Origin: FLUQ01 sp031550605
Lineage (GTDB): Bacteria > Desulfobacterota > Desulfovibrionia > Desulfovibrionales > Desulfovibrionaceae
NCBI GenBank assembly: GCA_031550605.1
Contig: JAVBOK010000043.1
Span: 62,001 to 126,000, forward strand
Length of the DNA: 64,000 nt
Reading direction: 5' to 3'
Positions 35,992 to 44,454 of the stretch are shown here, one piece after another. A program made the translations under genes and the position numbers. A model generated the notes under the pieces. The model saw nothing but the letters and a program-made list of their open reading frames with translations, did not search any database and had not been told where the DNA came from. How positions within the stretch are numbered: the first letter of the stretch is position 1; every line of letters begins with the position of its first letter.

Positions 35992-36804
35992 ATGAACAAT
36001 TCGCAGCCCTCTTTTTTCCCCGCCGCGCCCCTTATCGCTCTGGGCGCCATGACCATGCGCCTGACAGCAGAAATGGGCGCAGTCTTTCTGTTTATGCTTG
36101 ACGGCATCCGGTGCATTGCGACCACCCCGAAGCAGCTGGCCAAGACATTCCGGCAGACATACATCATTGGCGCGAAATCTCTTTTTCTCATCGCCCTGAT
36201 CGGCGGGTTCACCGGCATGGTGCTCGGCCTGCAGGGCTATTACACCCTGATCAAGTTCGGGTCCGAAGGCATGCTGGGCGCGGCCGTGGCCCTGTCGCTG
36301 ATCCGCGAACTGGGACCGGCTCTGACGGCCATCATGGTCACCGGACGCGCGGGGTCCGCCATGGCCGCGGAAATCGGCGTCATGCGCATCACCGACCAGA
36401 TAGACGCCCTGTCCGTCATGGACATCAACCCCATGGGGTACCTGGTTGCCCCGCGCATAACGGCCTGTCTGATTTCCTTCCCCCTGCTGACGGCTTTTTT
36501 CGATGTCATCGGCATTCTCGGCGGCTACCTGACCGGGGTCACGCTGCTGGGCATCAATGACGGCATCTATTTTTCTCGCATTGAAACCAGCGTCGTCTGG
36601 AACGACGTTTTCGGCGGTTTTATCAAATCCTTTGTTTTCGGGTTGATCGTGGCCGTCATTTGTTGTTATCAAGGATACTTCACTCATACGCGACGCGATG
36701 CCGTGGGGCCGGAAGCGGTCAGCAACGCCACAACCGACGCGGTTGTTTTTTCCTGCGTACTGATCCTGATTTCAGATTACGTACTGACTTCTTTCCTGCT
36801 GTGA
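35992..36804 (+). CDS. mlaE: Phospholipid ABC transporter permease MlaE
   Basis: The 270-residue permease of the Mla system, which moves phospholipids between inner and outer membranes. It has about five transmembrane segments and the conserved LIRELGPALTAIMVTGRAGSAMAAEIG block. The ATG at 35992 is the most reasonable start, though without a strong Shine-Dalgarno; a TTG at 35926 would add 22 non-conserved residues. It begins mlaE-mlaF-mlaD-mlaC-mlaA. Confidence 0.94.
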   Translation: MNNSQPSFFPAAPLIALGAMTMRLTAEMGAVFLFMLDGIRCIATTPKQLAKTFRQTYIIGAKSLFLIALIGGFTGMVLGLQGYYTLIKFGSEGMLGAAVALSLIRELGPALTAIMVTGRAGSAMAAEIGVMRITDQIDALSVMDINPMGYLVAPRITACLISFPLLTAFFDVIGILGGYLTGVTLLGINDGIYFSRIETSVVWNDVFGGFIKSFVFGLIVAVICCYQGYFTHTRRDAVGPEAVSNATTDAVVFSCVLILISDYVLTSFLL

Positions 36805-36814
36805 CAGGTGACAT

Positions 36815-37639
36815 ATGCAAAGGGCATGGGACATTCAACTGACGAATCTGCGTCTGGGATACGGTGAGCATGTGGTGCTGGACGGGGTCACCGCAACGTT
36901 GCCCGGCGCGCGCATCTCGGTCATTCTCGGCGGATCCGGCTGCGGCAAATCCACCCTGCTGCGCCACATCATCGGCTTGTCCAAACCCATGGCCGGCACC
37001 ATCACGGTGGGCGGCAACAACATCTTTTCGCTGTCCAATCCGGATTTCCGCCGCCTGCGCCGCCGCATGGGCGTGCTGTTCCAGGATGGGGCGCTTTTGG
37101 GATCGCTGACCCTGGCGGAAAACGTGGGCCTTCCCCTGCGCGAGAACACCTCGTTGAAAAACGCGGATATCCGCGATCTGGTGCTGTACAAATTGTCGCT
37201 GGTGGGACTTGCCGATTTTGCGGACTATTACCCCAACCAGCTTTCCGGCGGCATGCGCAAGCGCGCCGGCCTGGCCCGCGCGCTGGTCACGGATCCGCCC
37301 ATTCTCCTGTGCGACGAACCCACATCAGGGCTTGACCCCATCAACGCCGCCCAGATGGATGCCCTGTTGCTGGACATGAAAGAGCAATATCCGGACATGA
37401 CCATTGTTGTGGTCAGCCACGATCTGGCAAGCCTGTCCGTCATCGCGGATCATGTGCTGGTGCTGCATGACGGGGGCGTCGCCTATACTGGCCCGCTGTC
37501 CGGCCTGCAGACGACACGGGATGCGTATCTGCGCCGTTTTCTGGACAGACAGGCGGAAAAAGCCCCAGAGCGGGAAACCGCCGCCCTTGCCCTGACACCC
37601 AAGGTGCGGGCGGCGCTGGATGCATGGCAGGGCCGTTGA
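36815..37639 (+). CDS. mlaF: Phospholipid ABC transporter ATP-binding protein MlaF
   Basis: The 274-residue ATPase of the Mla transporter: Walker A GGSGCGKST (39-47), signature LSGGMRKR (about 142), Walker B LLCDEPTSGLDP (about 165), H-loop VVSHD. The start is 10 bases after mlaE with AGGTG upstream. E. coli MlaF needs MlaB for activity, but no STAS-domain gene is present in this operon. Confidence 0.96.
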   Translation: MQRAWDIQLTNLRLGYGEHVVLDGVTATLPGARISVILGGSGCGKSTLLRHIIGLSKPMAGTITVGGNNIFSLSNPDFRRLRRRMGVLFQDGALLGSLTLAENVGLPLRENTSLKNADIRDLVLYKLSLVGLADFADYYPNQLSGGMRKRAGLARALVTDPPILLCDEPTSGLDPINAAQMDALLLDMKEQYPDMTIVVVSHDLASLSVIADHVLVLHDGGVAYTGPLSGLQTTRDAYLRRFLDRQAEKAPERETAALALTPKVRAALDAWQGR

Positions 37640-37661
37640 TCGGGAAGTACGAGGATTGCAT

Positions 37662-38108
37662 ATGAAAAAGTATTCCAATGAATTGTTTGTCGGCCTTTTT
37701 GTCCTGGTGGGACTGCTCTGCGTCGCCTACCTCACCGTCCGCCTGGGCAAGATGGATCTGTTCACGGACAAGGGCTATACTCTGGTGGCGAATTTTTCCT
37801 CCACCACAGGCCTGCGCTCAGGCGCGGAAGTTGAAATTGCCGGCGTGTCCGTCGGAAAAGTGACGAAAATCGAACTTGGCCCGAAATTTGAATCAAAAGT
37901 GCATATGCGCATCCGCGACGGGATCGTCCTGTCGGAGGATACGGGCGCATCGGTAAAAACCAGCGGCCTGATCGGCGACAAATACATCAGCCTGTCGCCG
38001 GGCGGCCTGAAAGAAACCCTCGCTGCCAATAGCGAAATCACGGAAACAACCGGTTCCATTGACCTGGAATCGCTGATCAGCAACTATGTGTTCGGGAGCA
38101 TGAAATGA
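37662..38108 (+). CDS. mlaD: MCE-domain substrate-binding protein MlaD
   Basis: A 148-residue protein with one N-terminal transmembrane helix (about 6-25) and a single MCE domain (VANFSSTTGLRSGAEVEIAGVSVGKV ...). It should form a hexameric ring on MlaE that passes lipid. The ATG at 37662 has GAGGA upstream. Its TGA overlaps the mlaC ATG by 4 bases. Confidence 0.96.
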   Translation: MKKYSNELFVGLFVLVGLLCVAYLTVRLGKMDLFTDKGYTLVANFSSTTGLRSGAEVEIAGVSVGKVTKIELGPKFESKVHMRIRDGIVLSEDTGASVKTSGLIGDKYISLSPGGLKETLAANSEITETTGSIDLESLISNYVFGSMK

Positions 38109-38743
38109 TCCGCCGCCTTTTTTCCGCCGCCGCCGTCACGGTCTGCCTGCTGCTGGCCGCGACACCCGCCGCGCAGGCCGCCCACGGCCCCACCAAAGCC
38201 ATTGAACAGGCCGTCAATGAGCTTATGGTCATCATCAAAAATCCGGACATGGCCAACCCGGCAAAGCGTCCCGCCCTGTTCCAGCAGATCGAGGACAAGG
38301 TCAAAACCATTTTCGATTTCGAAGAATTCTCCGCGCGGACCGTGGGCCCCAGTTGGCGCGATTTCACCCCGGAACAGCGGAAGCGGTTTATTGAAGCCTT
38401 CGCATCCCTGCTGCGGGCGACGTACATTGAGAAACTGGAAGGATACGACGGCGAAAAGGTCAATTATACCGGCGAAGTGCTCAGCACCAAGGGAGACAAG
38501 GCCGAAGTGCAGACCTCCGTGCTGATCAAGGACAAAAACGTGCCCGTCGCCTACCGCATGCTGCAGAAAAACGGCGAATGGAAAGTGTACGACGTGCGCA
38601 TTGAAAAGATCAGCCTGATTGAAAATTACCGTGGGCAGTTCAAAGAGCTTTTAATCAAGGGCGACGCGGAAGCTCTGATCAAAAAGGTTGAAACCAAGGC
38701 CGCCGAAATCCGCCGGCAAAACCAGAATGCGAAGCCGAAATGA
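38105..38743 (+). CDS. mlaC: Periplasmic phospholipid-binding protein MlaC
   Basis: A 212-residue exported shuttle protein: signal peptide to about residue 25 (TPAAQAA), then the MlaC/Ttg2D domain (FDFEEFSARTVGPSWRDFTPEQRKRFIEAF). It would carry lipid between MlaA at the outer membrane and MlaD. Overlaps mlaD and mlaA by 4 bases each (ATGA). Confidence 0.96.
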   Translation: MIRRLFSAAAVTVCLLLAATPAAQAAHGPTKAIEQAVNELMVIIKNPDMANPAKRPALFQQIEDKVKTIFDFEEFSARTVGPSWRDFTPEQRKRFIEAFASLLRATYIEKLEGYDGEKVNYTGEVLSTKGDKAEVQTSVLIKDKNVPVAYRMLQKNGEWKVYDVRIEKISLIENYRGQFKELLIKGDAEALIKKVETKAAEIRRQNQNAKPK

Positions 38744-39510
38744 AACGCCCGCTCTTTATGCTGACCTTGTGCTGCGCCCTTCTTTTCACCACCGGATGCT
38801 CCTCGCATCAGGGGATCGGGGCCTTTGACACGACGGACAAGAAAGCGACGACAGCCTCTTTGGACGAAGATGACGAGTTGCTGGATAAAGCCTATTCGGA
38901 GCAACTGGTGCCCGACCCGCTGGAAGGCTGGAACCGGGCTGTGTTCGTGTTCAACGACGGGTTCGTCACCTATGTGGCCAGACCCGTAAACACCGCGTAC
39001 ACCACGGTCATGCCCGCGCCTTTCCGCAGCGGCATCGGAAATTTTTTCCACAACCTGCTTTTCCCCGTGCGCTTCGTCAACAACCTGCTTCAGGGTAAAG
39101 GCCAGGCCGCCGGCAAGGAATTCGGCCGCTTCATCATCAACACCAGCGCGGGTCTGGGCGGCTTTGTCAACGTCGCCAAAACCAACCCCGACCTTGCGGA
39201 CATGGATGACGAGGATTTCGGCCAGACGCTGGGGGTCTGGGGCATGAGCGAAGGCTTTTACGTGTACTGGCCGCTGTTCGGCCCCAGTTCGGGACGGGAC
39301 ACTCTTGGCCGCGTGGGCGACTGGGCGGCCGACCCGCTGACCTGGGTGCCGCCCTGGTGGATGCCCTGGGCGACCAAAGGCCTGCGCACGATCAACGACC
39401 TGGATGAAATCCTGGACGTGTACGATGACGTAACCAGATCCGCCGTTGAACCATACACTGCGGTACGCGACGGGTACATACAGTACCGCCGGGCGAAAAT
39501 CGCGAAATAG
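38740..39510 (+). CDS. mlaA: Outer-membrane lipoprotein MlaA (VacJ)
   Basis: A 256-residue lipoprotein with lipobox FTTGC (Cys20), and the VacJ core DPLEGWNRAVFVFNDGF ... WGMSEGFYVYWPLFGPSSGRDTLG. It removes misplaced phospholipid from the outer leaflet. In E. coli mlaA lies apart from the mla operon; here it is the last gene. ndk follows after 8 bases. Confidence 0.96.
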   Translation: MKRPLFMLTLCCALLFTTGCSSHQGIGAFDTTDKKATTASLDEDDELLDKAYSEQLVPDPLEGWNRAVFVFNDGFVTYVARPVNTAYTTVMPAPFRSGIGNFFHNLLFPVRFVNNLLQGKGQAAGKEFGRFIINTSAGLGGFVNVAKTNPDLADMDDEDFGQTLGVWGMSEGFYVYWPLFGPSSGRDTLGRVGDWAADPLTWVPPWWMPWATKGLRTINDLDEILDVYDDVTRSAVEPYTAVRDGYIQYRRAKIAK

Positions 39511-39518
39511 GAGCGGCC

Positions 39519-39938
39519 ATGATCCAGCGCACCCTTTCCATCATCAAACCTGACGCGGTCGAACGCAACCTGATCGGCGCCATCCTGTCCATGATCGAAG
39601 GCGCGGACCTGCGCATTGTGGGCATGAAGCGCCTGCGCCTCAGCAAACAGGATGCCGAAGGCTTTTACGCCGTGCACAAGGAACGCGCCTTTTTCGGCGA
39701 ACTGACGGAGTACATGGCCTCCGGCCCGGTGGTGGTCGCCGTTCTGGAGGGCGAAAACGCCATTGCCCGCTACCGCGAACTGATGGGCGCCACCAATCCG
39801 GCAAACGCCGCGCCTGGAACCATCCGCAAGACGTACGCCAAAAGCATCGAAGCCAATTCTGTGCACGGCTCCGACGCGCCCGAAACCGCAGCGTTTGAGA
39901 TCGGCTATTTCTTCAACGCGCTGGAAATCCGTGCCTGA
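39519..39938 (+). CDS. ndk: Nucleoside diphosphate kinase
   Basis: The 139-residue enzyme balances NTP pools by phosphotransfer through a histidine in NSVHGSD. It starts MIQRTLSIIKPDAVERN. AGGAG precedes the ATG. It sits 8 bases downstream of mlaA and may share its transcript. Confidence 0.98.
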   Translation: MIQRTLSIIKPDAVERNLIGAILSMIEGADLRIVGMKRLRLSKQDAEGFYAVHKERAFFGELTEYMASGPVVVAVLEGENAIARYRELMGATNPANAAPGTIRKTYAKSIEANSVHGSDAPETAAFEIGYFFNALEIRA

Positions 39939-39952
39939 CGCGCCAACTTGCC

Positions 39953-39986
39953 TGCCGCCGCGCCATTCCGGTGCCTTTCGGCGGCA
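39953..39986 (+). terminator. Possible terminator of ndk
   Basis: TGCCGCCG (39953-39960) pairs with CGGCGGCA (39979-39986); the T-tract is missing, so this is a tentative call. Confidence 0.4.
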
Positions 39987-40039
39987 ATGGGTGCCGCCCG
40001 CGTGACGGATTGTTGCTCCAAAAAATTTTGCCGCCATGC

Positions 40040-40075
40040 GCAGGGGAACAGAAGACATGACTTTTGTCCCCCTGC
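40040..40075 (-). terminator. Hairpin after the tautomerase gene
   Basis: GCAGGGGAACA (40040-40050) pairs with TGTCCCCCTGC (40065-40075), 11 bp with one G-T pair. It lies just past the tautomerase stop; the T-rich run (ATTTTTT on the minus strand) starts about 10 bases further. Confidence 0.5.
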
Positions 40076-40082
40076 CATGGGG

Positions 40083-40328
40083 TCACTTTCCCTGCTTTGC
40101 TTCCCTGGCGTGATACTGCGCCGTATCAAGGCCGGCTTCAGCCATTTCGTCCGATTTCAGCTTGCCCGCGCGGGCGTAATGTTCAAAGGGCATGTCCGAC
40201 AGGATGATGGTCACATTTTCCGGCCGGCACTTGAGGTGCTCCACGGAACAGTCGGTCAGCGCCTTCACGTACGCGCGTTTCACCTCAATGGAACGGCCTT
40301 CAAGTATGCTCACATGAATAACGGGCAT
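40083..40328 (-). CDS. 4-oxalocrotonate tautomerase family protein
   Basis: An 81-residue protein with the catalytic Pro directly after the initiator Met (MPVIHVSILEGRSIEVKRAY). Family members tautomerise enol/keto acids; many small bacterial copies have no assigned physiological substrate. AGAGGA lies 7 bases upstream of the ATG. It stands alone between ndk and the chemotaxis operon. Confidence 0.9.
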   Translation of the reverse strand: MPVIHVSILEGRSIEVKRAYVKALTDCSVEHLKCRPENVTIILSDMPFEHYARAGKLKSDEMAEAGLDTAQYHAREAKQGK

Positions 40329-40389
40329 TGCTGCATCCTCTTTGATGGGTTGTCATGGCGCGGGCGAAAATCCGGCGCTTGTGTTCCGG

Positions 40390-40427
40390 AACGCGAAACA
40401 GCCCGCGGTTGCGGGCTGTTTCGCGTT
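40390..40427 (-). terminator. Terminator-like 17-bp inverted repeat after cheA
   Basis: AACGCGAAACAGCCCGC (40390-40406) and its exact complement (40411-40427) flank a GGTT loop. It lies 30 bases after the cheA stop. T-tracts are short, but the stem is perfect. Confidence 0.7.
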
Positions 40428-40456
40428 CCAATCGGCATCCATGTTCTCTGCTCTTG

Positions 40457-43297
40457 CTACAAAGCTTTTGACGTTGCCATCATGTAGATTTCATGCGGAT
40501 CAAGAATCAGGATGACGCTGCCGTCGCCCATGATGGTCGCGCCGGAAATGCCTTTGAGGTCGCCAAGATAGGAGCTGAGGGGTTTGATCACGATTTCCTG
40601 GCGTTCGAGCAGCCGGTCCACCACGATGCCCAGACGGCGTTCGTTATCGTGGATGACGACCACCGACAGCACTTCCTGGTTGCACATGTTGCATGGCAAA
40701 CCCAGAAGTTCCGCCAGACTGATGACGCCCAGCACTTCACCCCGCAGGGTTACGGCCTTTCTGCCTTTCACGTCGGTCAGACGTCTGGCCTCGATCTTGG
40801 TGGTTTCGGATACCGCGTCCAGAGGGATGGCATACATTTCCTTGTCCACGGTGACCATCAGGGCATCAATGATGGCCAGGGTCAGCGGCAGGGACAGAGT
40901 GAAGCGCGTGCCCTTGCCCACTTCGGACGAAATGTTGATGCTGCCTTTCAGGCTTTTGATGTTGGTGCGCACCACATCCATGCCGACTCCGCGGCCCGAG
41001 ATGTCGGTGATGACTTCCGCGGAGGAAAAACCGGGCGCGAAAATCAGTTCGCGGGCTTCGCGATCGTCCAATGCCCTGGCTTCTTCCGGAGTAATAATGC
41101 CTTTGCGGATGGCGACTTCGCGCATTTTCTCGGGGTCGATGCCTTTGCCGTCATCCTCGATCTCGATGGCGACAGAGTTGCCTTTGTGATAGGCGCGCAG
41201 CCACACGCGGCCTTTCAGATCCTTGCCCGCGGCCCGGCGCGCGTCTTCGGGCTCCACGCCGTGGTCCACGGAGTTGCGTATCAGGTGCACCAGGGGGTCG
41301 CCGATCACTTCCACCACGCTTTTATCCAGTTCCGTCTCCTCCCCTTCCATGATCAGTTCGACTTCCTTGCCGCTTTTGCGGGAAAGGTCGCGCACCAGGC
41401 GGGGGAAGCGGGAAAAGACGGAAGACACCGGCACCATGCGCACTTTCATGATCGTATCCTGCAGATCATCGGAAATGCGGGCCATGGCATAGGTGGTTTC
41501 GGACAGATCCTGGGCGATGCGCGAAACGTCCACCCCGTTCGTGTCTTCAAGTTGACGGGCGATCATTGAATAACGGTTGCGGTTAATGATCAGTTCGCCG
41601 ATCAGATTCATCAGGTGATCCAATTTTTCATGGTCCACCCGGATCGTGGACGAAGCCTTGCTGGCGTGTTCGTCCCCCTGCTTCGCGGCCGGTTTCGGCG
41701 CGGCGGGAACGGCGGGCGCCGCCGCAGGCTTGGCGGGAGCCGCCGGTTGCGCCGGGACGGCGGACGCCTCCGCGGGCATGGCGGGAGTCGCCGCAGGCTG
41801 AACCTGCGCGGCCCGCGCGGATTCGGCTTCCACCGTCGCCGCGGGCGGGGCCCCGGCAGCGGATCGCGGTTGCCCGGTTTCCGCTTGCAGCTTCTCGATG
41901 GCCGCGTACAGCATGTCGCGCAGGATGGCGCATTCCTGATCCAACAGATCGACCATCAGCGAAAAATCCAGGCCGGAACTGCGCGCCTGATCAACAAGGC
42001 CCGCCGTGCGTTGCGCGTACACTTTCAGTTCCTCAAGCCCCATGTAGCCGGAGCAGTTCTGCAAACTGACCAGGCTGCGGAACAGCGCATCAACGTAATC
42101 GCGGTTGCCGCCGTCTTCACGCAAGGTTTTCAGCGCAATTTCGATATTTTTAAGCTGTTGGCCGACCGTATCGGTAAAAATGGCAAGATCGTCGCCGCTG
42201 AACTCCGTCGCGGCGGGGGCAGCGCTCTCGTCGCGGAGCCCGTCCGCCGCACCGGCGGGCTGTGCCGGCTGCAGGCCCGAAGGCAGTTCAATGGCTCCGC
42301 CGGCCACGGCCTGGCGCAGCTTGTCCAGCAGTTCCTGCGTGTCAAAGGGTGACACATTGGCTGTTCCGGGGTCAATGCGGTTTATCAGGGCATCCAGCAC
42401 GTCAACCACCAACAGCAAAAGATCCACCAGATCGCGCGAAACTTCCTTTTCGCCGTGCCGCACGGCATTGAGCAGGGTTTCTCCCTCGTGGGTCATGCTG
42501 TTCAGGTCATGATAGCCGATAATCCCCGAATTGCCTTTCAGGTTATGGAAATAGCGGAACAGATCGTTGACCATTCCGTTCTGGTCCGGGTGCTTTTCCA
42601 GCTCCAGCAGACCGGAACTCAGATAGGACGTGTTCTCCCGGGCTTCTTCGATAAAATCCTTCAAATGCCCTTCGCCGAAAGCGGTCAGGGCATAGGGTTT
42701 CGTGGCGGCGCGCGAGGCGATCCAGTCTTCGGAATTCACGGCGCCGGCAGAGAGCGCGGCGGGAGCCGACGGCGCGGGTTCTTGCGGAGCGGGGGCGCTT
42801 GCCGCCGGTGCAGCCGGCGCGGGCTTTTGCGGAGCGGGAACGCTTGCCGCCGGAGCCGCCGCGGGAGCGGATGCGGCGGGAAGGGGCGCGCCGAGGGTCC
42901 CCCCGCCGGCCAGAAGCGCGTCAAGCGTGGCGATAATGGGCGTGGTATCCACATCGCCTTCGGTGGAGTTCTGCTCAAGGCTGTCGATCATCTGGCGCAG
43001 GGCATCGGTGGACGACAGGATGACATCCATAATATCCGAATTGACCGCCATGGTCCCTTTGCGCAACTCATCAAGGATGTTTTCGGCCTTGTGCGCAAGG
43101 CCGTTCATCTTGTTCAGCCCCAGAAAGCCGGAAGCCCCTTTCAGCGAATGCATGGGACGGAATATCTCGTTGAGCAGCCCCAGGTTGTCCGGAGCTTTCT
43201 CCAGTTCCAGCAGGTTCGGCTCGATGGTTTCCAGATGCTCTTTCGCTTCGATGATGAAATCCGAAAAAATTTCCGGATCCATAAAATCCTGACTCAT
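40457..43297 (-). CDS. cheA: Chemotaxis histidine kinase CheA with three Hpt regions
   Basis: A 946-residue hybrid-length CheA. Hpt1 has the phospho-accepting His50 in MHSLKGASG; Hpt2 has His251 in FHNLKGNSG; a third Hpt-like region reads SLVSLQNCSG with Val410 at the His position, so it cannot be phosphorylated there. Ala/Pro-rich linkers separate the regions. Then come the dimerisation domain, an HATPase with N-box HLIRNSVDHG, G boxes DDGKGID and GRGVGMDVV, and a C-terminal CheW-like domain. No separate CheY-binding P2 domain is evident. AAGGTG lies upstream of the ATG at 43297. It is the last gene of the che operon. Confidence 0.95.
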   Translation of the reverse strand: MSQDFMDPEIFSDFIIEAKEHLETIEPNLLELEKAPDNLGLLNEIFRPMHSLKGASGFLGLNKMNGLAHKAENILDELRKGTMAVNSDIMDVILSSTDALRQMIDSLEQNSTEGDVDTTPIIATLDALLAGGGTLGAPLPAASAPAAAPAASVPAPQKPAPAAPAASAPAPQEPAPSAPAALSAGAVNSEDWIASRAATKPYALTAFGEGHLKDFIEEARENTSYLSSGLLELEKHPDQNGMVNDLFRYFHNLKGNSGIIGYHDLNSMTHEGETLLNAVRHGEKEVSRDLVDLLLLVVDVLDALINRIDPGTANVSPFDTQELLDKLRQAVAGGAIELPSGLQPAQPAGAADGLRDESAAPAATEFSGDDLAIFTDTVGQQLKNIEIALKTLREDGGNRDYVDALFRSLVSLQNCSGYMGLEELKVYAQRTAGLVDQARSSGLDFSLMVDLLDQECAILRDMLYAAIEKLQAETGQPRSAAGAPPAATVEAESARAAQVQPAATPAMPAEASAVPAQPAAPAKPAAAPAVPAAPKPAAKQGDEHASKASSTIRVDHEKLDHLMNLIGELIINRNRYSMIARQLEDTNGVDVSRIAQDLSETTYAMARISDDLQDTIMKVRMVPVSSVFSRFPRLVRDLSRKSGKEVELIMEGEETELDKSVVEVIGDPLVHLIRNSVDHGVEPEDARRAAGKDLKGRVWLRAYHKGNSVAIEIEDDGKGIDPEKMREVAIRKGIITPEEARALDDREARELIFAPGFSSAEVITDISGRGVGMDVVRTNIKSLKGSINISSEVGKGTRFTLSLPLTLAIIDALMVTVDKEMYAIPLDAVSETTKIEARRLTDVKGRKAVTLRGEVLGVISLAELLGLPCNMCNQEVLSVVVIHDNERRLGIVVDRLLERQEIVIKPLSSYLGDLKGISGATIMGDGSVILILDPHEIYMMATSKAL

Positions 43298-43349
43298 ACC
43301 CCCACCTTGTTCCTGTCGGTCAGCGCTCCGTCCACACAAAAACAGCGGA

Positions 43350-43718
43350 TCAGCCCAACAGCATCTTCACGTTCTTGATCATTTTTTCAGGCTGCGCCGG
43401 TTTCACCATATACAGGTTCGCCCCCAAACTGATGCCCTTCTGGATATCCTGTTCCTGTCCTTCGGTGGAAAGCACCACAATGGGCACATCCCGGTAGGCT
43501 TCCTGCTCACGGACCGTTTTGATGAACGTAAAACCGTCCATGCGGGGCATATTCACATCGGAAATAATAAGATCGATTTTCTCGGACGCATATAATTTTT
43601 CCAAACCGTCCAGGCCGTCTTCGGCTGTTGTTATGGCAAATCCCTCTTTCTTCATGATGAATGCGACAAGATTGCGGACGGTTTTTGAATCGTCAACGAT
43701 AAGAATATGCTTGCTCAC
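43350..43718 (-). CDS. cheY: Chemotaxis response regulator CheY
   Basis: A 122-residue single receiver domain: Asp9/Asp10, phospho-acceptor Asp54 (ISDVNMP), Thr85 and Lys106 (VKPAQPE). Phosphorylated by CheA, it should act on the flagellar switch. It lies between cheW and cheA in the operon. Confidence 0.95.
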   Translation of the reverse strand: MSKHILIVDDSKTVRNLVAFIMKKEGFAITTAEDGLDGLEKLYASEKIDLIISDVNMPRMDGFTFIKTVREQEAYRDVPIVVLSTEGQEQDIQKGISLGANLYMVKPAQPEKMIKNVKMLLG

Positions 43719-43764
43719 GATATACTCCCGTATCGTCTGCTCCGGGCCGGACGGCGCCGGAAAA

Positions 43765-44454
43765 CTATCGGCGGATCACTGTTTCCACGATTCTGTCCAC
43801 AGAAACAATGCCAATTAACGTATCATGCAATTTCAGCAGGCCGGAGACAAAGTCGACGTTGATGCCCAGGCGCGCTTCCACAGCCCAGTCGATATCCGAT
43901 TGCGGCACGCGGTACATGGTGTGCACGCGCTCTATCATCAACCCCATCTGCAGTCCTTTGCGCCGGCAGATGATGATGAACTGATCGTTCTGCTGCCGCT
44001 CTCCCCTGGCGTCGAGTATATCGCGCAGCCGGATAAGCGGCGTCACCTTGCCCCGCAGGTTGATCACGCCGGCGACGAAAGACGGCGCGGCGGGCAGTTT
44101 CGCGGGAGGAGAATAGCGGATTACCTCCTGCACCGCCAGGGTGGGAACCACAAATTCCTGGTTGCCCAGAAAGAACCCCACCATCAAAAGTTCCGACTCG
44201 CGGCGCAGCAGACTTTCCAGGCTTTCTTCCACAGGAACTTCCGGCGCCGCCCCGCCCCCGGCGCGCGCGGCGGCCTGATCCGGTACGGCCGGCGGCGTCA
44301 GCCCCAGCGTGCGCAGGGTTGAGGCCGCATCGACACCCATGTACTTTTCCATGAATGCCTTTTCCGCGTCCGTGAATTCGCCCGGCCGCGCGTCCGGCAG
44401 CGCATCCACGGAAAAATTCTGCTCCTGAAAATACTGTTCGGGCGATCTGTTCAT
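43765..44454 (-). CDS. cheW: CheW-domain coupling protein with N-terminal extension
   Basis: A 229-residue protein. A CheW domain (about 88-229: MVGFFLGNQEFVVPTLAVQEVI ... GVINLRGKVTPLIRLRDI) follows an 85-residue N-terminal extension without known domain. Overlap with parA is ATGA, 4 bases. The extension could mediate binding to ParA or the HEAT protein; this is inference. Confidence 0.93.
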   Translation of the reverse strand: MNRSPEQYFQEQNFSVDALPDARPGEFTDAEKAFMEKYMGVDAASTLRTLGLTPPAVPDQAAARAGGGAAPEVPVEESLESLLRRESELLMVGFFLGNQEFVVPTLAVQEVIRYSPPAKLPAAPSFVAGVINLRGKVTPLIRLRDILDARGERQQNDQFIIICRRKGLQMGLMIERVHTMYRVPQSDIDWAVEARLGINVDFVSGLLKLHDTLIGIVSVDRIVETVIRR

